Positions 11,540 to 24,900 of a stretch of 64,000 nt of DNA are shown in pieces. The stretch covers positions 456,206-520,205 of the forward strand of contig NW_003119427.1 of NCBI RefSeq assembly GCF_000003605.2. The letters run 5' to 3'. The notes under the pieces are model-generated. The model ran no database searches. It was not told the origin of the DNA and worked only from the letters and a program-made list of their open reading frames with translations. Each line of letters opens with the position of its first letter. The first letter of the stretch is position 1. Source of the stretch: Saccoglossus kowalevskii. Taxonomy: Eukaryota > Hemichordata > Enteropneusta > Harrimaniidae. Position numbers and translations under genes: made by a program.

Positions 11540-13585
11540 AGACGTGACAATTGACAGCCACCAAACATAAACCACGAATATTCGATATTACATATCACGA
11601 GACACCCGTTAACCCTTTTGACCGTTTTGATGTTCGCATCACATAGATACGAGCGGCGATATTTCTTCTAACAGGGTTTGATCATTACATTTACGGGGTA
11701 GATTTGTGTCAATTGATGCAGGGACAATTTCAAATATTTTTTTTAAAAAATGGCACAAATTTCATCCTGAAAAATTCCAGCTGAAAACTGAAGAACAAAG
11801 TAATATACTTGTTTTTACCATCTTGCCGCCCAACATTTCTGTTGGTGAAACCCATATTTTTTTATAAGGTCTGTGTCCCCCACAATGACTCGGCCAGACA
11901 AATTGTGTGGTTTTAAAATTTACCTAACCTCCAAAATTTACTTGTAGCCCTATCACGGGTTATTCTCACATTTTTACAACGTATGGTGCCGTTTTTTGTG
12001 ATAAACTGTCCAATTCCGCATCTCGCCGTGGAGAAACCATATGCGTTCGAAAAGACGCTTAAATCTCCGGGGCTCAGCCAAAATTCTGGGACATAAAATA
12101 TGCCATGCTTAGAATAGGAGCAAAATCAGAGGATGTCTTTGATTGTCGGGTCGATACAGATAATTCAAACTTATTTGAAAGAGCAATTAAAATATATGGT
12201 GAAATGTCCCCGGGTTGCGCTTGGTGCGTCGAGGGCGTGTAAACCATGTTGAAATGATCGGAGACTCAGAGGGGTCAAAGGGTGTATATGTAACATTGAT
12301 CATAATGACAACTACTTGGATATGATTACTCACCCACAGATCCGTATAGACGATGGACTTCATGTTCAACAGATACACACTGATTATTTGCAATATTATA
12401 ATTAGAATTAATACAGAAGGAGTACATGGGCGCGTATTGTTATTTCTTTTACTGATGTTCAACGCGCTCAAATCACGTGAAGGGTGCGTTAGGCGATATT
12501 TAGTCTTAATTATTCTCGATCCCCACATGATGGCGGCCGCGATTGGCTATGAATTCAACAGACAGATTCGAGACTGGTATCATTCTTCTCTAGTCTTGAA
12601 ATCTAGTCTAGAAATTTACATCACATTTACCCGAGGTAAATACAACATCATGTGATATTCGATCGAACAGACACATTGACACAAATAGCAGAACTTGTAA
12701 TTAATACGTTTTATTAACATAATAAAAAAGTTAATTTTACTCAATTTACATTTTCAGTACGTAGTAATAGTAACATTATGTATTATCAAAACTGATATGG
12801 CATATTTACAGTGCAAGATTGCTCAAACAAAATAAGAAAAAATCAATAAAATGTACTTTAGATGATATATATAAAATGGTCTGGGACGTGGTACGGTTTA
12901 ACACCGTTATTTGATATGTTGGGGTTTGGTATTCATTGTACTTTATCAAATACGAATATCGTAAATAATACATTTCTTTACATGCAAAAATACAAACCAT
13001 TTTCTACGTATTTTAAAAAAGTTTATCTGAATTAAATTATGAATGTAATTAAAAATTTCACAATTGACTGGTTTTTTTTCGCAACTACCAAGTATAGTAT
13101 AGCACTTGTGTGGTGATATTTTAATATTCAGTCAGACTTGGCTTCGTGAATATAGTGGATACAAACATCAGAATACATTCACAAATACATTTGCATACTT
13201 AGATGTAATTTCGTAAAACGACACGATGGCGGGAAATATTATTTACAAGCGTCGGAAAAACAATAATTACGCGACTTAGGATAGTTTAAAGTACCTGGAA
13301 CAGACGGAATATCATTACAAAATTAAAGAATTTGATGTTTGTTCCGAGTGATCAGAAACCTACATTTACGTACTCATTTTGAACCTGCTTCATCATTTGC
13401 ATATTTGACTGTTCAATGGGTTTCTGAAAATCTGTCGTGTTATTATAGAATTCAGGCTAGTTGTCGCAGTACTCTTTTTCAAACATTCCCATAATGCGAT
13501 AAAGACAACATGACTTGCGGTGTACGTACCATGTGTCAAACATTCATACTAATCAGTTTGAAAATGTAAAAAAAAGAATACTTGC

Positions 13586-14145
13586 TTAAGGTAGATGCCT
13601 ACTCATGATTTCAAAAACCCAGAATTTATTCATTTTTTTAATATATTTACTTCCGGGTAATATAAGAATATTAACTTTGAAAAAAATGTGGGTCACCAGG
13701 TTAATTTACGAGAAAATCATGGTTGTATTTTAGTGGATAGCGTCCATTTTGGCAGTATTATAGTGCTTTTACTATAGGTTCCCATGGCAGAGATATTATG
13801 CCATCTCTCAAATTGTAGGCTGGTGACATGCTGCAAAAATAATATATTGTTAATAATGGCCTTCGTTTTGTTTTCCAGAATTTTTTCAAAAATCTGGGTT
13901 TTAAAAAGTGTTGAAAAATGCAATTTTTGTTTAAAATTGCGCTCTATGGAATTGTTCTAAAAATAGCTATTTTTGAAAAAGATTAGGACAAGTTTCTCAA
14001 AATACGTCACTGTAACACACAATAGAATGCTATTTTATGGTGCCATGGGACAATAGCTCCATGATTTTACATAATAAACCAATGAACATTGTCATGTGAT
14101 TTATGAACAAATTTCTCAAAAAATATGAGTAGGCTTCTACCTTAA
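13586..14145. mobile_element. TTAA-flanked non-autonomous inverted-repeat element
   Basis: A TTAA at each end flanks terminal inverted repeats: GGTAGATGCCTACTCAT on the left, and its complement with one mismatch on the right (ending 14141). The element is about 550 bp, AT-rich and has no transposase. TTAA duplication is typical of piggyBac-type transposition; family assignment is inferred from the target site only. Confidence 0.75.
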
Positions 14146-15425
14146 GTTGGAGAAATAGCATCATCCAAACTCATTTTATGTGTTTTGTGGTTCACAAAAT
14201 CAGATAATATGCATTCAATTAAATGTAGAAAAATTGTCGGCGATATTATGTCGATCAACGCTTTGGTTGATTGAGAGATTCAGTAGCAAAATTCTCGAAA
14301 CAGATAAAACCAACTATTAATTTATGTAACACTTTGTCAAATATAATGTTCAGTTATCATTATTTAATACATTTATGTTTTATTCATGAGAAGATTCACT
14401 GTTATAACCTCGATAGGTCGTCACTGATATACAATTACACTGTACTTCACTGAAATATTAAGAAATCACGGGATCCAGACCGTTCAGAAAAAGAGGTGTG
14501 GTTTTATTTTAGAGAAAAAAAATAGTCAAACAATATAAATTCCCCAATAACCTCGGTAACAACGATAAAGGTATATATAATAAATAGGCTTGTATATCTT
14601 GGCTGCCCGGAAGTGACGTTATTAGCACCTAAACATGCCATCAAAGAACTAGATCTTTATGTCATCATTCTGTGAAAAGAGGTACATATATATTTATACA
14701 TGGCAATAAATTGTATCACATAATTTGTATATGAACGCTATGAAGCCGTTTAACCTATACCAAGTATTATGCCAGCAATGATACCGTGGGATGTCAAAGT
14801 ATTTTTTGTCTTTAATTGTTGAATCGCAAAGCATATGTCATAGGTAGGCATCTAGAACGTCAAGTGATATTATAAATTAAACTTAAATGAGTAATTGGGT
14901 TAATTTTAAATGATGTTTGAAATATCTAAATATTATTTACCACTGATAGTTGCAGTAACTTTTTTAATGTTGTTCGAAGGTTGATTAACACTAGTTTACC
15001 ATAACGTCACAACGAGCAATTAGTTTCAAGTATATTCGTGACCAAGCAGTTACAAAACGCCATTATTTCAATTGCAACCGAATTATTATTATAATTATAA
15101 TTATTAACCTAGTTTTTTCGTGACTAGAACAGAATCCATACACAAATGATATTGAAGCGTGACTGGTTAGTTAACCCTACATCCATTTTGCCACATATCA
15201 GTGACCAATGCTGTAAACGTACAATCCAAGTCATATACAAGAGAAAATATTAATTTCTTAATTATCGAAATGAAAGCAATTGGAATGAAAAAAAAATATA
15301 TATAAATATCACGAATGGAATCAGCATTAGCATGTCAGGTGAGTGGCCGTTTATAATGGAAACAACATTATAAGGCTAAATATATCGAATGCAATAAATG
15401 TTTAACACACTATGATGAAACGTAC

Positions 15426-15994
15426 CGAGAACAAAACCGTTGTATCTCTGTCCGTTGACATCTGGAAGATAATTATGTATACGTTATGATGGAAAAATAT
15501 TTTTGGGGGAGGGGCGAAGGTATGTATCATTGATCTAAAATGTTCATTCGAATAAAAAATATACTCACCCCAGCATTCGATTTACCAAAGCTGAAATGGA
15601 ATAAAAAAAAAGTCTTAAAAACGTCTTAAAACAGTAAAAGTTTGCACGAATCGTCACATTAATTTAAAAAAACAACAATAGTAATTCATACCTGATATTT
15701 TGAATAAATGACGGAATGACAGATTTTTGTTCTCGTCTTCTATAATAATACCACAAACCACAAAACACTGTTATCACCACGGCCACCAAAATGATGCTGG
15801 CAAACACGATAGCTCCGACACCTAAAACGAAATGACAATAGTTAGGGTGCGTTTCTTTGAATGGTAGATACATAAATTCACGACATCTTCGAAGTATCAT
15901 ATGTATCGCAAATTATATTCGGTTGGTAGGTACTTACTGCTGGAATCATTGTCCTGCTCTTGTGGGGGATCTGGATAGACTGGCGACACGTAGT
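15426..15994 (-). CDS. Gene B: stalk, transmembrane helix and tail exons
   Basis: Exons 15938-15994 (acidic, Pro-rich stalk), 15692-15821 (about 22 hydrophobic residues from GAIVFASII, then WYYYRRREQ), 15569-15590 (22 nt) and 15426-15461 (DRDTTVLFS). The third exon replaces the 73-nt gene A exon that carries NPGY, so the motif is absent here. The exon that supplies the stop codon after GTACGT at 15425 was not found. Confidence 0.8.
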
Positions 15995-18900
15995 CTAAAA
16001 GCAAAACAAAACCGCGAAAGTTAGTTTGATGATCATATATTTTTTATTTAGGTTTTGGAAACAAGCCTCAAATAAAACTATATTGCAAAATTTACATTCG
16101 ATTCTTTGTTTTAATAGTAGCTATTTACAACTTACATAAAATTTGTTTGGCTGCGAATGTAAGACAACACCTACCTGCACATGAGCCATTGTATAGCAAA
16201 GTGTCATCTATAGCCATATTACTCTGCCGTCCAGAGCCAATTACTCCCTCGATAATCAGCTGGTATTCATACGAGCTAACTATTTCTACCCTGGCTTCGT
16301 TCCATTCATCTCCGACATTACCGTCTCTTCTCCAAATGTCAGACTTACTAGAAATGTCCTCAGCTTTCATTAAATAAATAACCATACTACCCATTTCTGA
16401 AAGTAAATTAAGAAAATACAGGACTTTATCTTCGATGGGGAGTGGAATATTATTTTCTCGACCGTTAAAATGAAATTTTATAAAAGGGAATCTTAACGAA
16501 TATACGCAATATGGTTTCGCATTGGGAGACTGTCCTGTATTTGATTATCTGGGTATAAAAGAACACAATTCATTGTCACTTTACACAATACATAACCATT
16601 GACAAGAGTGTTGTTCCGATATCAAACATACAGATGTTTTCATTGAGCCCAATGGCTCATGCCTTTGCATAGTTATTGACAAGTAATCGATCCAATTCTT
16701 GTCATGTGATTATTAACATTGAACTTTCACAGCACCACGTACACACAAATTGACTACAGTTTTGTAACCACAACATTTCACACATTTTGACATCAGTGGC
16801 ATAAAAACATCTCAAAAATCAAAATACTCTGACCTGGATTTCACTCATCCCGATAACCGACAACCGGAACCGGAATTGTTCGCGTACCAAATGTTGTGAT
16901 GACATTACCTTACACACCGTTGACGCTTCTCCCAGAAAGAACACTGGGACATACTTAGCGACATGCTATCAAAATTATCGTATAATAAAACTAGGGTGCG
17001 CCTAATTGCCAAGCCGCTGTACAGTGTATTAAACTACTATTCAGATTTTCAAGTATGTACGATCACAATTAGTTTGAAGCTTAATTTGGGTACAAGGAAT
17101 TTTCCTCTCCGAAGGCAATGTATACAGTTTATGTGCACCCCTTCATGCAGAATTGTGTTTTTACTATTTTGATATACTCAAAATAGTGTGTTTCTGATTT
17201 TAGTCACCACGACCCCCATGGAATGTCATGCTTACCATCACCGTACATGTGGTAATAGAAAATAAAACAGGATTGGTCGGTTGCTTCGAAGTGTTCGCTT
17301 ATCAGCCACGATATGTCACCCTCGACCACAGGTATGCTCGACTCAGTGTACATATAAAAACCTGTAACGCAAATGATGAGAACAGTATTTAGTGAAGTTA
17401 ATAATTCACCCTGAACGATGTTACATCTGAACGCATTGTACTGTTAGACGGGAAGAAAACTTTAATGTGTGAATACCTTTGTATGTGGCAGTTGTGTGGT
17501 CATATGACGGTCCAGTGTCACTGGCAAGCGTTGTACCATAATTGCGCAACCAGTCAAAGTCATCATCGTCCATGTTATTTGTCCATCCACACATTCCGTT
17601 ATCAAAATTGCAATAACCTAGATAAATGTATAACACATAATACATTCTTAAAATTGAAATTAATATTTAAAGACACAGTGTGGAATATTTTCATTATTGC
17701 ATCATTATTCCATCAAGGGCATACTGATATGTTTGTTGCCATGGCAACACTGTTAATTTATACCTAATCACATCATGCTGTTTTATTGCGATTTTATATC
17801 AAGAAGAAGATTTAAATTGTCGACATATTATGACATATTTTCTACGAGCACACATGGTAATCGTCTGGATGTCGCACACTATACTGGATCTAATGCTTGC
17901 TGAATGGAACTCAACGTAGTTGGACGAGTAGCATAATCAATCAATTAATGTAATCGTAATTTAAATGACAATTATTTACAGCTGACTATTTTTTTGTAAC
18001 ATATGGTGGCCTACAGCCAGACCCAAATCGTTACGGGTAACACATGTCAACGGTACTAAACGTGATTACCTGGTAGTCCACACGCCCCTTCCACTGCGCG
18101 TAGGTCATCAATCGCAATGTCACCTTTCGTATCTTCCCCCTTTGTTCCTTCTATCACAATTCGGTAATCTTCGTCACTGTACGCACTGTAATGAGCGTAA
18201 CGCCAGATCGAACCTTGGTGAGCTGCGTACGAACAAAATATCTGGTTACCGTATTATAATTTCATATAATTACTTCCTGTCCAGCAAAATGTATTGAAGG
18301 GGGGGGGGGTCCAAGCTACGCTTAAGATATACGGACCGTAAATCGCAGAGAAGCTATGCGTAATCCAGATGATACGAATCGTCATGCGTTTGGGGGGACT
18401 ATGTAGAGGAGATAAACTTGTGTTGTCTATGGGCAGTATGGCACAGTACGTGATCAAAACATTCCTAGATCATTGTAGTATACTGTAAATGCATTAATTA
18501 TTCACCGGGTTTTAATTTTGCTATTCTCCGCTGATACGCAACCTCCGCTAAATTAAATCTTTGTGAACATGTACGATAACAATAAAACTCGCTGTTTCCT
18601 TGACAAATTCGTGAAATTTAAACACAGTGAATATGCTCAAAACATCAAAATAGTGAAATTAAATGTCAGTGAAAATAAACGGTTTTACAACAACACTGAT
18701 CCGATCGTATCTAAATAATACCATGAGAACTTTATGTTTTGTTTTTATTTGACTGAAACTAAATTGAATAAAATGTAATTTATCTGCTTTTCTCAAGTTG
18801 TGTAAAAGCGTTACTTTGAAATGAATGCTATTATAATATTTATTCTTTGTTTGGGTCTCATAATCTCGACACATAGAAATGTCAGTCACTGACCGTAAAT

Positions 18901-21900
18901 CTTTTTCGTTATTTTCCATGCGGAAAAGGCTACTAGCCGATAGAGATCGTCTGATAAACTATCACATACTTTTTATATATGCGCAAATGACATATATTTC
19001 ACATTACGTCATATTGCATAGAGATCGATGTTAAAGACGTTATTATCTTAAAATGCCAATTTTACATAGTTGTGGCATAAACTACCTAGTAGTTAACTTA
19101 GCTTACTCGATTTTTCCCACTGCTCTCCGACTTGTTCTTTGGATGCCACATCTTGTGTGAATACCCTGAGCGAGCCGATGTCTTCTCCGCTCATGTGGTA
19201 CCAGAATTCCAAACACTCTGATGTGCCACCTGGATAGACGGGACTCAGAAGATGTGCCCTATCACCGGCCCGCCGTGGCTTTGAAGTTTCAATGTAAGAA
19301 AAGTAACCATCTGATGTTCCCGTCGTATGGTCATTCTCAGGACCAGTGCCACTAGAGGGCGTTCCGTCGTTCCCCCTTCTCCAGTCCATGTCATCATTCT
19401 CGCCGTTCACCCAGTCGCAGAAGTCAATCTCAAAATCGCACACGACTGATTAAAATAGTAATAAAAAGGATTTTCGTTGACGTTTTAAATACATTTTTTA
19501 TACTTATTCGTAAGAGGATATATCCATGTATATTTGATTTATACATACCTGTGGTTGGACACTGGCCGTCTTCATATTTAATATCATCTATTGCAATGTC
19601 ACTGGCCCAAGCATGACCCGTCACCCCTTCTATGTGGATCTAACAAAAGAGATAGAGTTTCAGCGCACTGTGACGTCTTTGGTGTCAGGCTTAAACCATG
19701 CCAATTGGTCATAACACAAGAAATGTAAAGGCAATGAAAAGATCCATGTAGGCAATATGTTAAACACCGGATGGCATATTACCCGCCTTTTATGTAGGAA
19801 GGTGTCTGGTGTCCGGGGGTCATTCGTGACTGAGTGAAGGTGAACTCACTATCGTAGATTTGATTTATTGGTGGTGAAACTTATCCTGGTATTTTGAAGA
19901 ATTGTCGTTTTGAATCATGTGACATGTCAATTCGGATCATTTGATTAACCAGACTCAAGGAAGTTCGTTGGCCATCGTCCTGATAGAAACATTGTATTTA
20001 ATTGTATGTATAAGTCTTCATTGGCCCCATATCGTCAGTCAGTACATCCATCGCTATTGTGATAAATCTATGTCATGGTGCGGTAAAGACTATAGGTTAT
20101 ACTGATTTGCAAAAATACTTTGATTTGCTTAAATATGCACCTCCAGTTGACGAGTTTTAAAAAAAAGGTCTCCCCTAGTGACATTTGATAAAACAACAGA
20201 TAATTCAACTTCACGCATGTACGAAATGCATTGTGTGTAATAATAGTCATCAGTCAAAAATTTAAAAGTGATACTCACCTCGTAACTGCAAATACGAACA
20301 AAATTAACATAACTTAGATTAGTAATTTGTTTACCTGGTACTGATTATCGTCATGAGAGACTGTTTTCTGAGCATAATGCCACTCATTACCCCACGTACC
20401 ACTACGAGTCCAAATACTGGTCTCGGGGAAACCCAGACGTTGTTGGTATATCGTGAGTGAGCCAACAGTGCTACCATACATGTGATAATAGAATGATATA
20501 CAGGACATCGACGTGGGAGGCTGGGGATAGACGGTCAGTCGCGCTGTTTTCTCGAAATCTTTGGTCGCCTCGGTGTATAAGTAATATCCTTGTTTTAATT
20601 GGATGAAACAGGTATTATTATTATTAGATTTTTTATAGTAGTCTGTGATATGCGCTATGGTAATAAATTATCAACCAAGTATACACATTGCTATGACAAC
20701 CATGAATATATGAAAGCATTTTGAATTGTACATGTACATTATACATGCAAATGACAATCTACATTTAAATATTAAGTTGCGTATTACATGTATCAAGATT
20801 GTAAACACGATGAATGTTATGACATAGAAGGACGCCGCGCTAAAACTCAAAGGCCGTTTAAACAATGGAAATAATAAAGCAATACAAATATAACAGCGCA
20901 TATGTAGATTTAGGATAATTTACAAAATACAACACTAAACATTCTGCAAACACTCAAATAATGTAATTGATAAGTTATATAACTATCGAGTTATGAGAGT
21001 TCCCCTATTTGTCAGCATATTAAACAGAACTGACCTTCCCCGTCTTTGCCTTTAGTGTGGTCGTGATCGGGCCCCGTGGCTCTCGATTCCGTTGGCCCTG
21101 ACATTCTTGTCCAGTCAAAACTATCATCGTCGGTATCTGACGCCACCTGCAGCCAGCCACAGAAGTCTTCTTCAAAGTCACAGCTGATGTCTGGGACAAT
21201 GACACACATTTTCTCCCGTAAATTAATAATCGATAGCAACTTTGAATAAGTTGCAAAGATTTATAAGCGATTTATAATTCACAAATTTATATGTGAGATT
21301 TCGAAATGAATTCTGTGTAAGTCGTAATTATAGCACGCCCTATTACAGACGTTCAAGACGATAGTCAGGTTTTAGTGGGAAGTAGTGAATGACCGTTTGA
21401 TGAAATACCGACGATTGTGCCAAACTTTACGGAGATGATTTTATATAGAGCAGCATCTTATATTTTTGAATAAGAGCAATGATTTATTCAATGTTGGGTG
21501 CAGCGATTGCCATACGCTCTAGTTTTACAAATGTTAAGGTACATTGAAACCAGTACGCTCCTTACCGTAAACGTTCTCCTTGGTTTGATCCGGATGGCAG
21601 TCTATAAACACAATTTCATCAATGGCAATGTCTACATAGTCTCCAGTTAACGTGCCTAATAAGGGATATGCCTCGACGTCAAACTATATAAAAAACACAC
21701 AGAACAACCATATGTGAGCCTAGTAGTTCAAATTCACTTCACAGAATAAATTTGATGCAATATGGCCTCATCCTCATCATATGTTATACATAATGAACAA
21801 ATATCCTACCCGCCATCCCGACCCGTGTGATCCAACAAACACCTCTGCACGTTTCCACCTAGATCCTTGATCGCCCTGTTTTGTCCACAGCAGCGCTAAG

Positions 21901-24900
21901 TTAAGATTGTCGTTTGGATCCTGCAAATAGAATGCCATTGCCCCAGAATCCTGCCCATCCATGTGGTAATAGAAGCTAGCAACACAGCATCTACCGATCC
22001 TACCAGTCACGTCTGTCTCCAGGTAGGCGCCGATATATAAACGTGAGTCATCGCCTTCTACAACCATGTAGTAACCTTTGGGATAGTGATATACAACTTC
22101 TGAGCTACTTTTATTTCCTATACTATTTGGCCGGTTTTTGAATATGTGGGTTCTCATCGTTAACACGAAAATATCATCGGTATTGAGTTCTGGCACACGC
22201 ATTCTAACCGTACGTGGAGTCACGACTCTCACTAATCCTCAACACGTGGGTAATCCCCAACACGAGTTATCAATTACTTACCGTCGTTTCTACCAAGCCC
22301 ATCTGTTGCAGGCGCATGTTCGGAAGAAGACTGGCCTACTTGCATTCTGTCCCAAGTGTATATCCCAGAACTGGTATCAATCCAACCACATTGCGAAGTC
22401 TCGAAATCACACGTACCTTGGGGTGAATGTGTGCATGTTAGAACATAATCGAATTTCTAAAAAAAAAACGCCTGATAAGGAATATCATGTTTGGATGTGT
22501 TCGATGTAAGAAGATTGTCAGTATGCTGTATTACATATCTTACTTATTGTAATTAATGGCTAAAAATGACAAATTTGCAAATATGGCAGTTATCATTGGA
22601 TTCTTTTTGTTTGTCAACATTACAAGATAGTATTACTTACAGTCGATCTGACGTAATCATAGAATCTGATACAAGCCGTGAAACAGATCAAATAAAGACA
22701 ACGTATGGAAGTACTGGAGAATTATCACAGCGCCACAGCAGTTATAAATATGTTGTGATTTTTTTAGTTTTTGTTTACTCATTTTTTTCCCCAAATCGAA
22801 CGTCTTCATGAAACAAACGCTATTCGGTAGTACGAGAACCACTGGGCAATGTCATTCACTATACACGCCAAATATCACAGGACGTGCAGGTAAAATTATA
22901 CGTACCACATATGCTTTCGTCACTTCCGCTTGTGCAGTCGCTTTTGAAATCACACTTCTGTTGTATGGAAATACATTCGGGCTGACCGCCATCATTGCAG
23001 TAAAACTCACTCTCAGTACATGGAGTCGGCATCCTAGTAACGGGTTCAGGGGTCACGATAGGTAGTTGTTCGTCTGTTGGCGGACACTCAGGCGAAATGG
23101 ATATGTCGTCAAGAGCGATATCACCATCGATGCCGTCTCCGACTGTTGCTTCAAAGACAATCTAATAAAATAAACACATTTAGGTGTTCAGTAATATATG
23201 TTGCTTTTTCAAATTAATTCGGCATTATCATAGAAAAATCTACAATACATTACCTCAAAGACTTTCACTTCTGAAAGGTCCAGTTCGATGCTGACCCAGA
23301 CGTCGCCATATGGTTCATCCTCCCACCATATGTTCTTCATGGGTACACCTATTTCTGTTCTGGTGTACAGGACTAGGGACCCACAGCTTGATCCATACAT
23401 ATGGTAATGAAACAATAGCTATGGAAACAGGATAAAATAAATCAGTCATCTGAGGTCAGGAGTCATGGGTCAAATGTCAGGGTTCAGATATTCAGTGTTC
23501 CTATGTTTATAATGGCCCAATAAACACTTAGATCAATATTGTTTCCATGGAATCGAATGTAATGATCTATTATCTGCTATGTTTAACCTATTACGTTCGC
23601 TGCTTATCTCGGCATTTAAAGCAATCTGCAATAAATCATTTTTTTTATCAAAATCTAACAACTTGATTAAACAATATGAACATACTATCAAACTTGAGTA
23701 GGGATGTATACCTTGCAATTTCCGGGCGAAAACGTTCCACTGATAAGACGCGCTTGTTCATTGGCTCGTTTTGGAAGCCGTGTGTTAAGTAAGACGTAAT
23801 GACCTGCCGCTGTGTTCACTGTATGGTCTCGACTGGGACCAGTCTCTAAGACAGACGCAGATCTTCCATTTTCTAGGTCCCAATCCCAATCGTCTGTATG
23901 ATCCTGTCGAAATCCACACACACCGAACTCAAAAGTACACCTGGTATAGCTGCCTATCGAGATAAAATATGTTAAGTAGGTTTGGGCTTGTTGACAACTC
24001 CAGCTTCAGAAATGTAAAATTTGTCAGTTTCCCCGGGTATTAATCATGAGTCGGTGGATAGGACAAAATATATATCAAGTATTGTGGACAAAAATTAGTT
24101 TAAACAATTTTCAATTTCCAATCTGAAATTAACGTCGTTCGCGAACATGGCGGTAAAACTGGCCCAGATGAAATTGGCAAGGGTAATAATGACACAGATA
24201 ATAGAGTGACACTGTGACATCTGTGATACCTATGGCACGGTGCCTTACTGCAAAGAACAGTATGAAACTGGAGGCGTTAAGTTCAGTTTCCACACAATAC
24301 TAACGCCTTAGAACCTTTTTGTTCTGTACTTTTGTTCAGAAAATGCATTATTCAAAAAAAAACAATAAACACAATATAGTGATAGGAGTGGTTAACTTAC
24401 CACAGTATTCATCAGATTCGTCTGTTGCATCTCCACAGTTATCCACAAAATCACAGAGCTCATCGCTAGCGACGCAGCTGCCTCTGTCGCATTGGATCTC
24501 ATCATCAACGCACTCACGTATTTCTGAAATATGCAATCATGCAGGATTTATTTATCCATAAGTGACAGGGAAATTGACTTCACTATATATAATTTTACAT
24601 ATGAATGAATGAACAAAATATATGTTGTACATTATTGTCTGCTTAAATATGAAATAATGTCCCATCATTGTTTTCCATAGAAACTGTCCTCAAAACACAA
24701 AAATTACATCACATGTCCCAATGTTATTTCATAATTTACTAATTTAAATATTAATTATATTCGAATCCATTTTTACTGATTGATTAAAGAATTATGAGTA
24801 ATGATAAATTATCTGCGTTTCGTAGATTAGCAGATAATTGCTCTATATTTGTATGTAAATTATTCAGGTGCCATTACACCTGCTCCGATTGGTTAGTGGC

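Larger units (their letters stand above)
11217..15425. other. Convergent intergenic region between genes A and B
   Basis: Holds the 3' UTR of gene A, and presumably the last exon and 3' UTR of gene B. No exon with MAM or LDLa features and no convincing long reading frame was found. The recognisable element is the TTAA-flanked inverted-repeat element at 13586-14145. Confidence 0.6.

Noticed and set aside
12187-12655. Overlapping frames of about 100 codons on both strands
   Set aside because: Neither has domain features; chance open frames in the A/B intergenic region.
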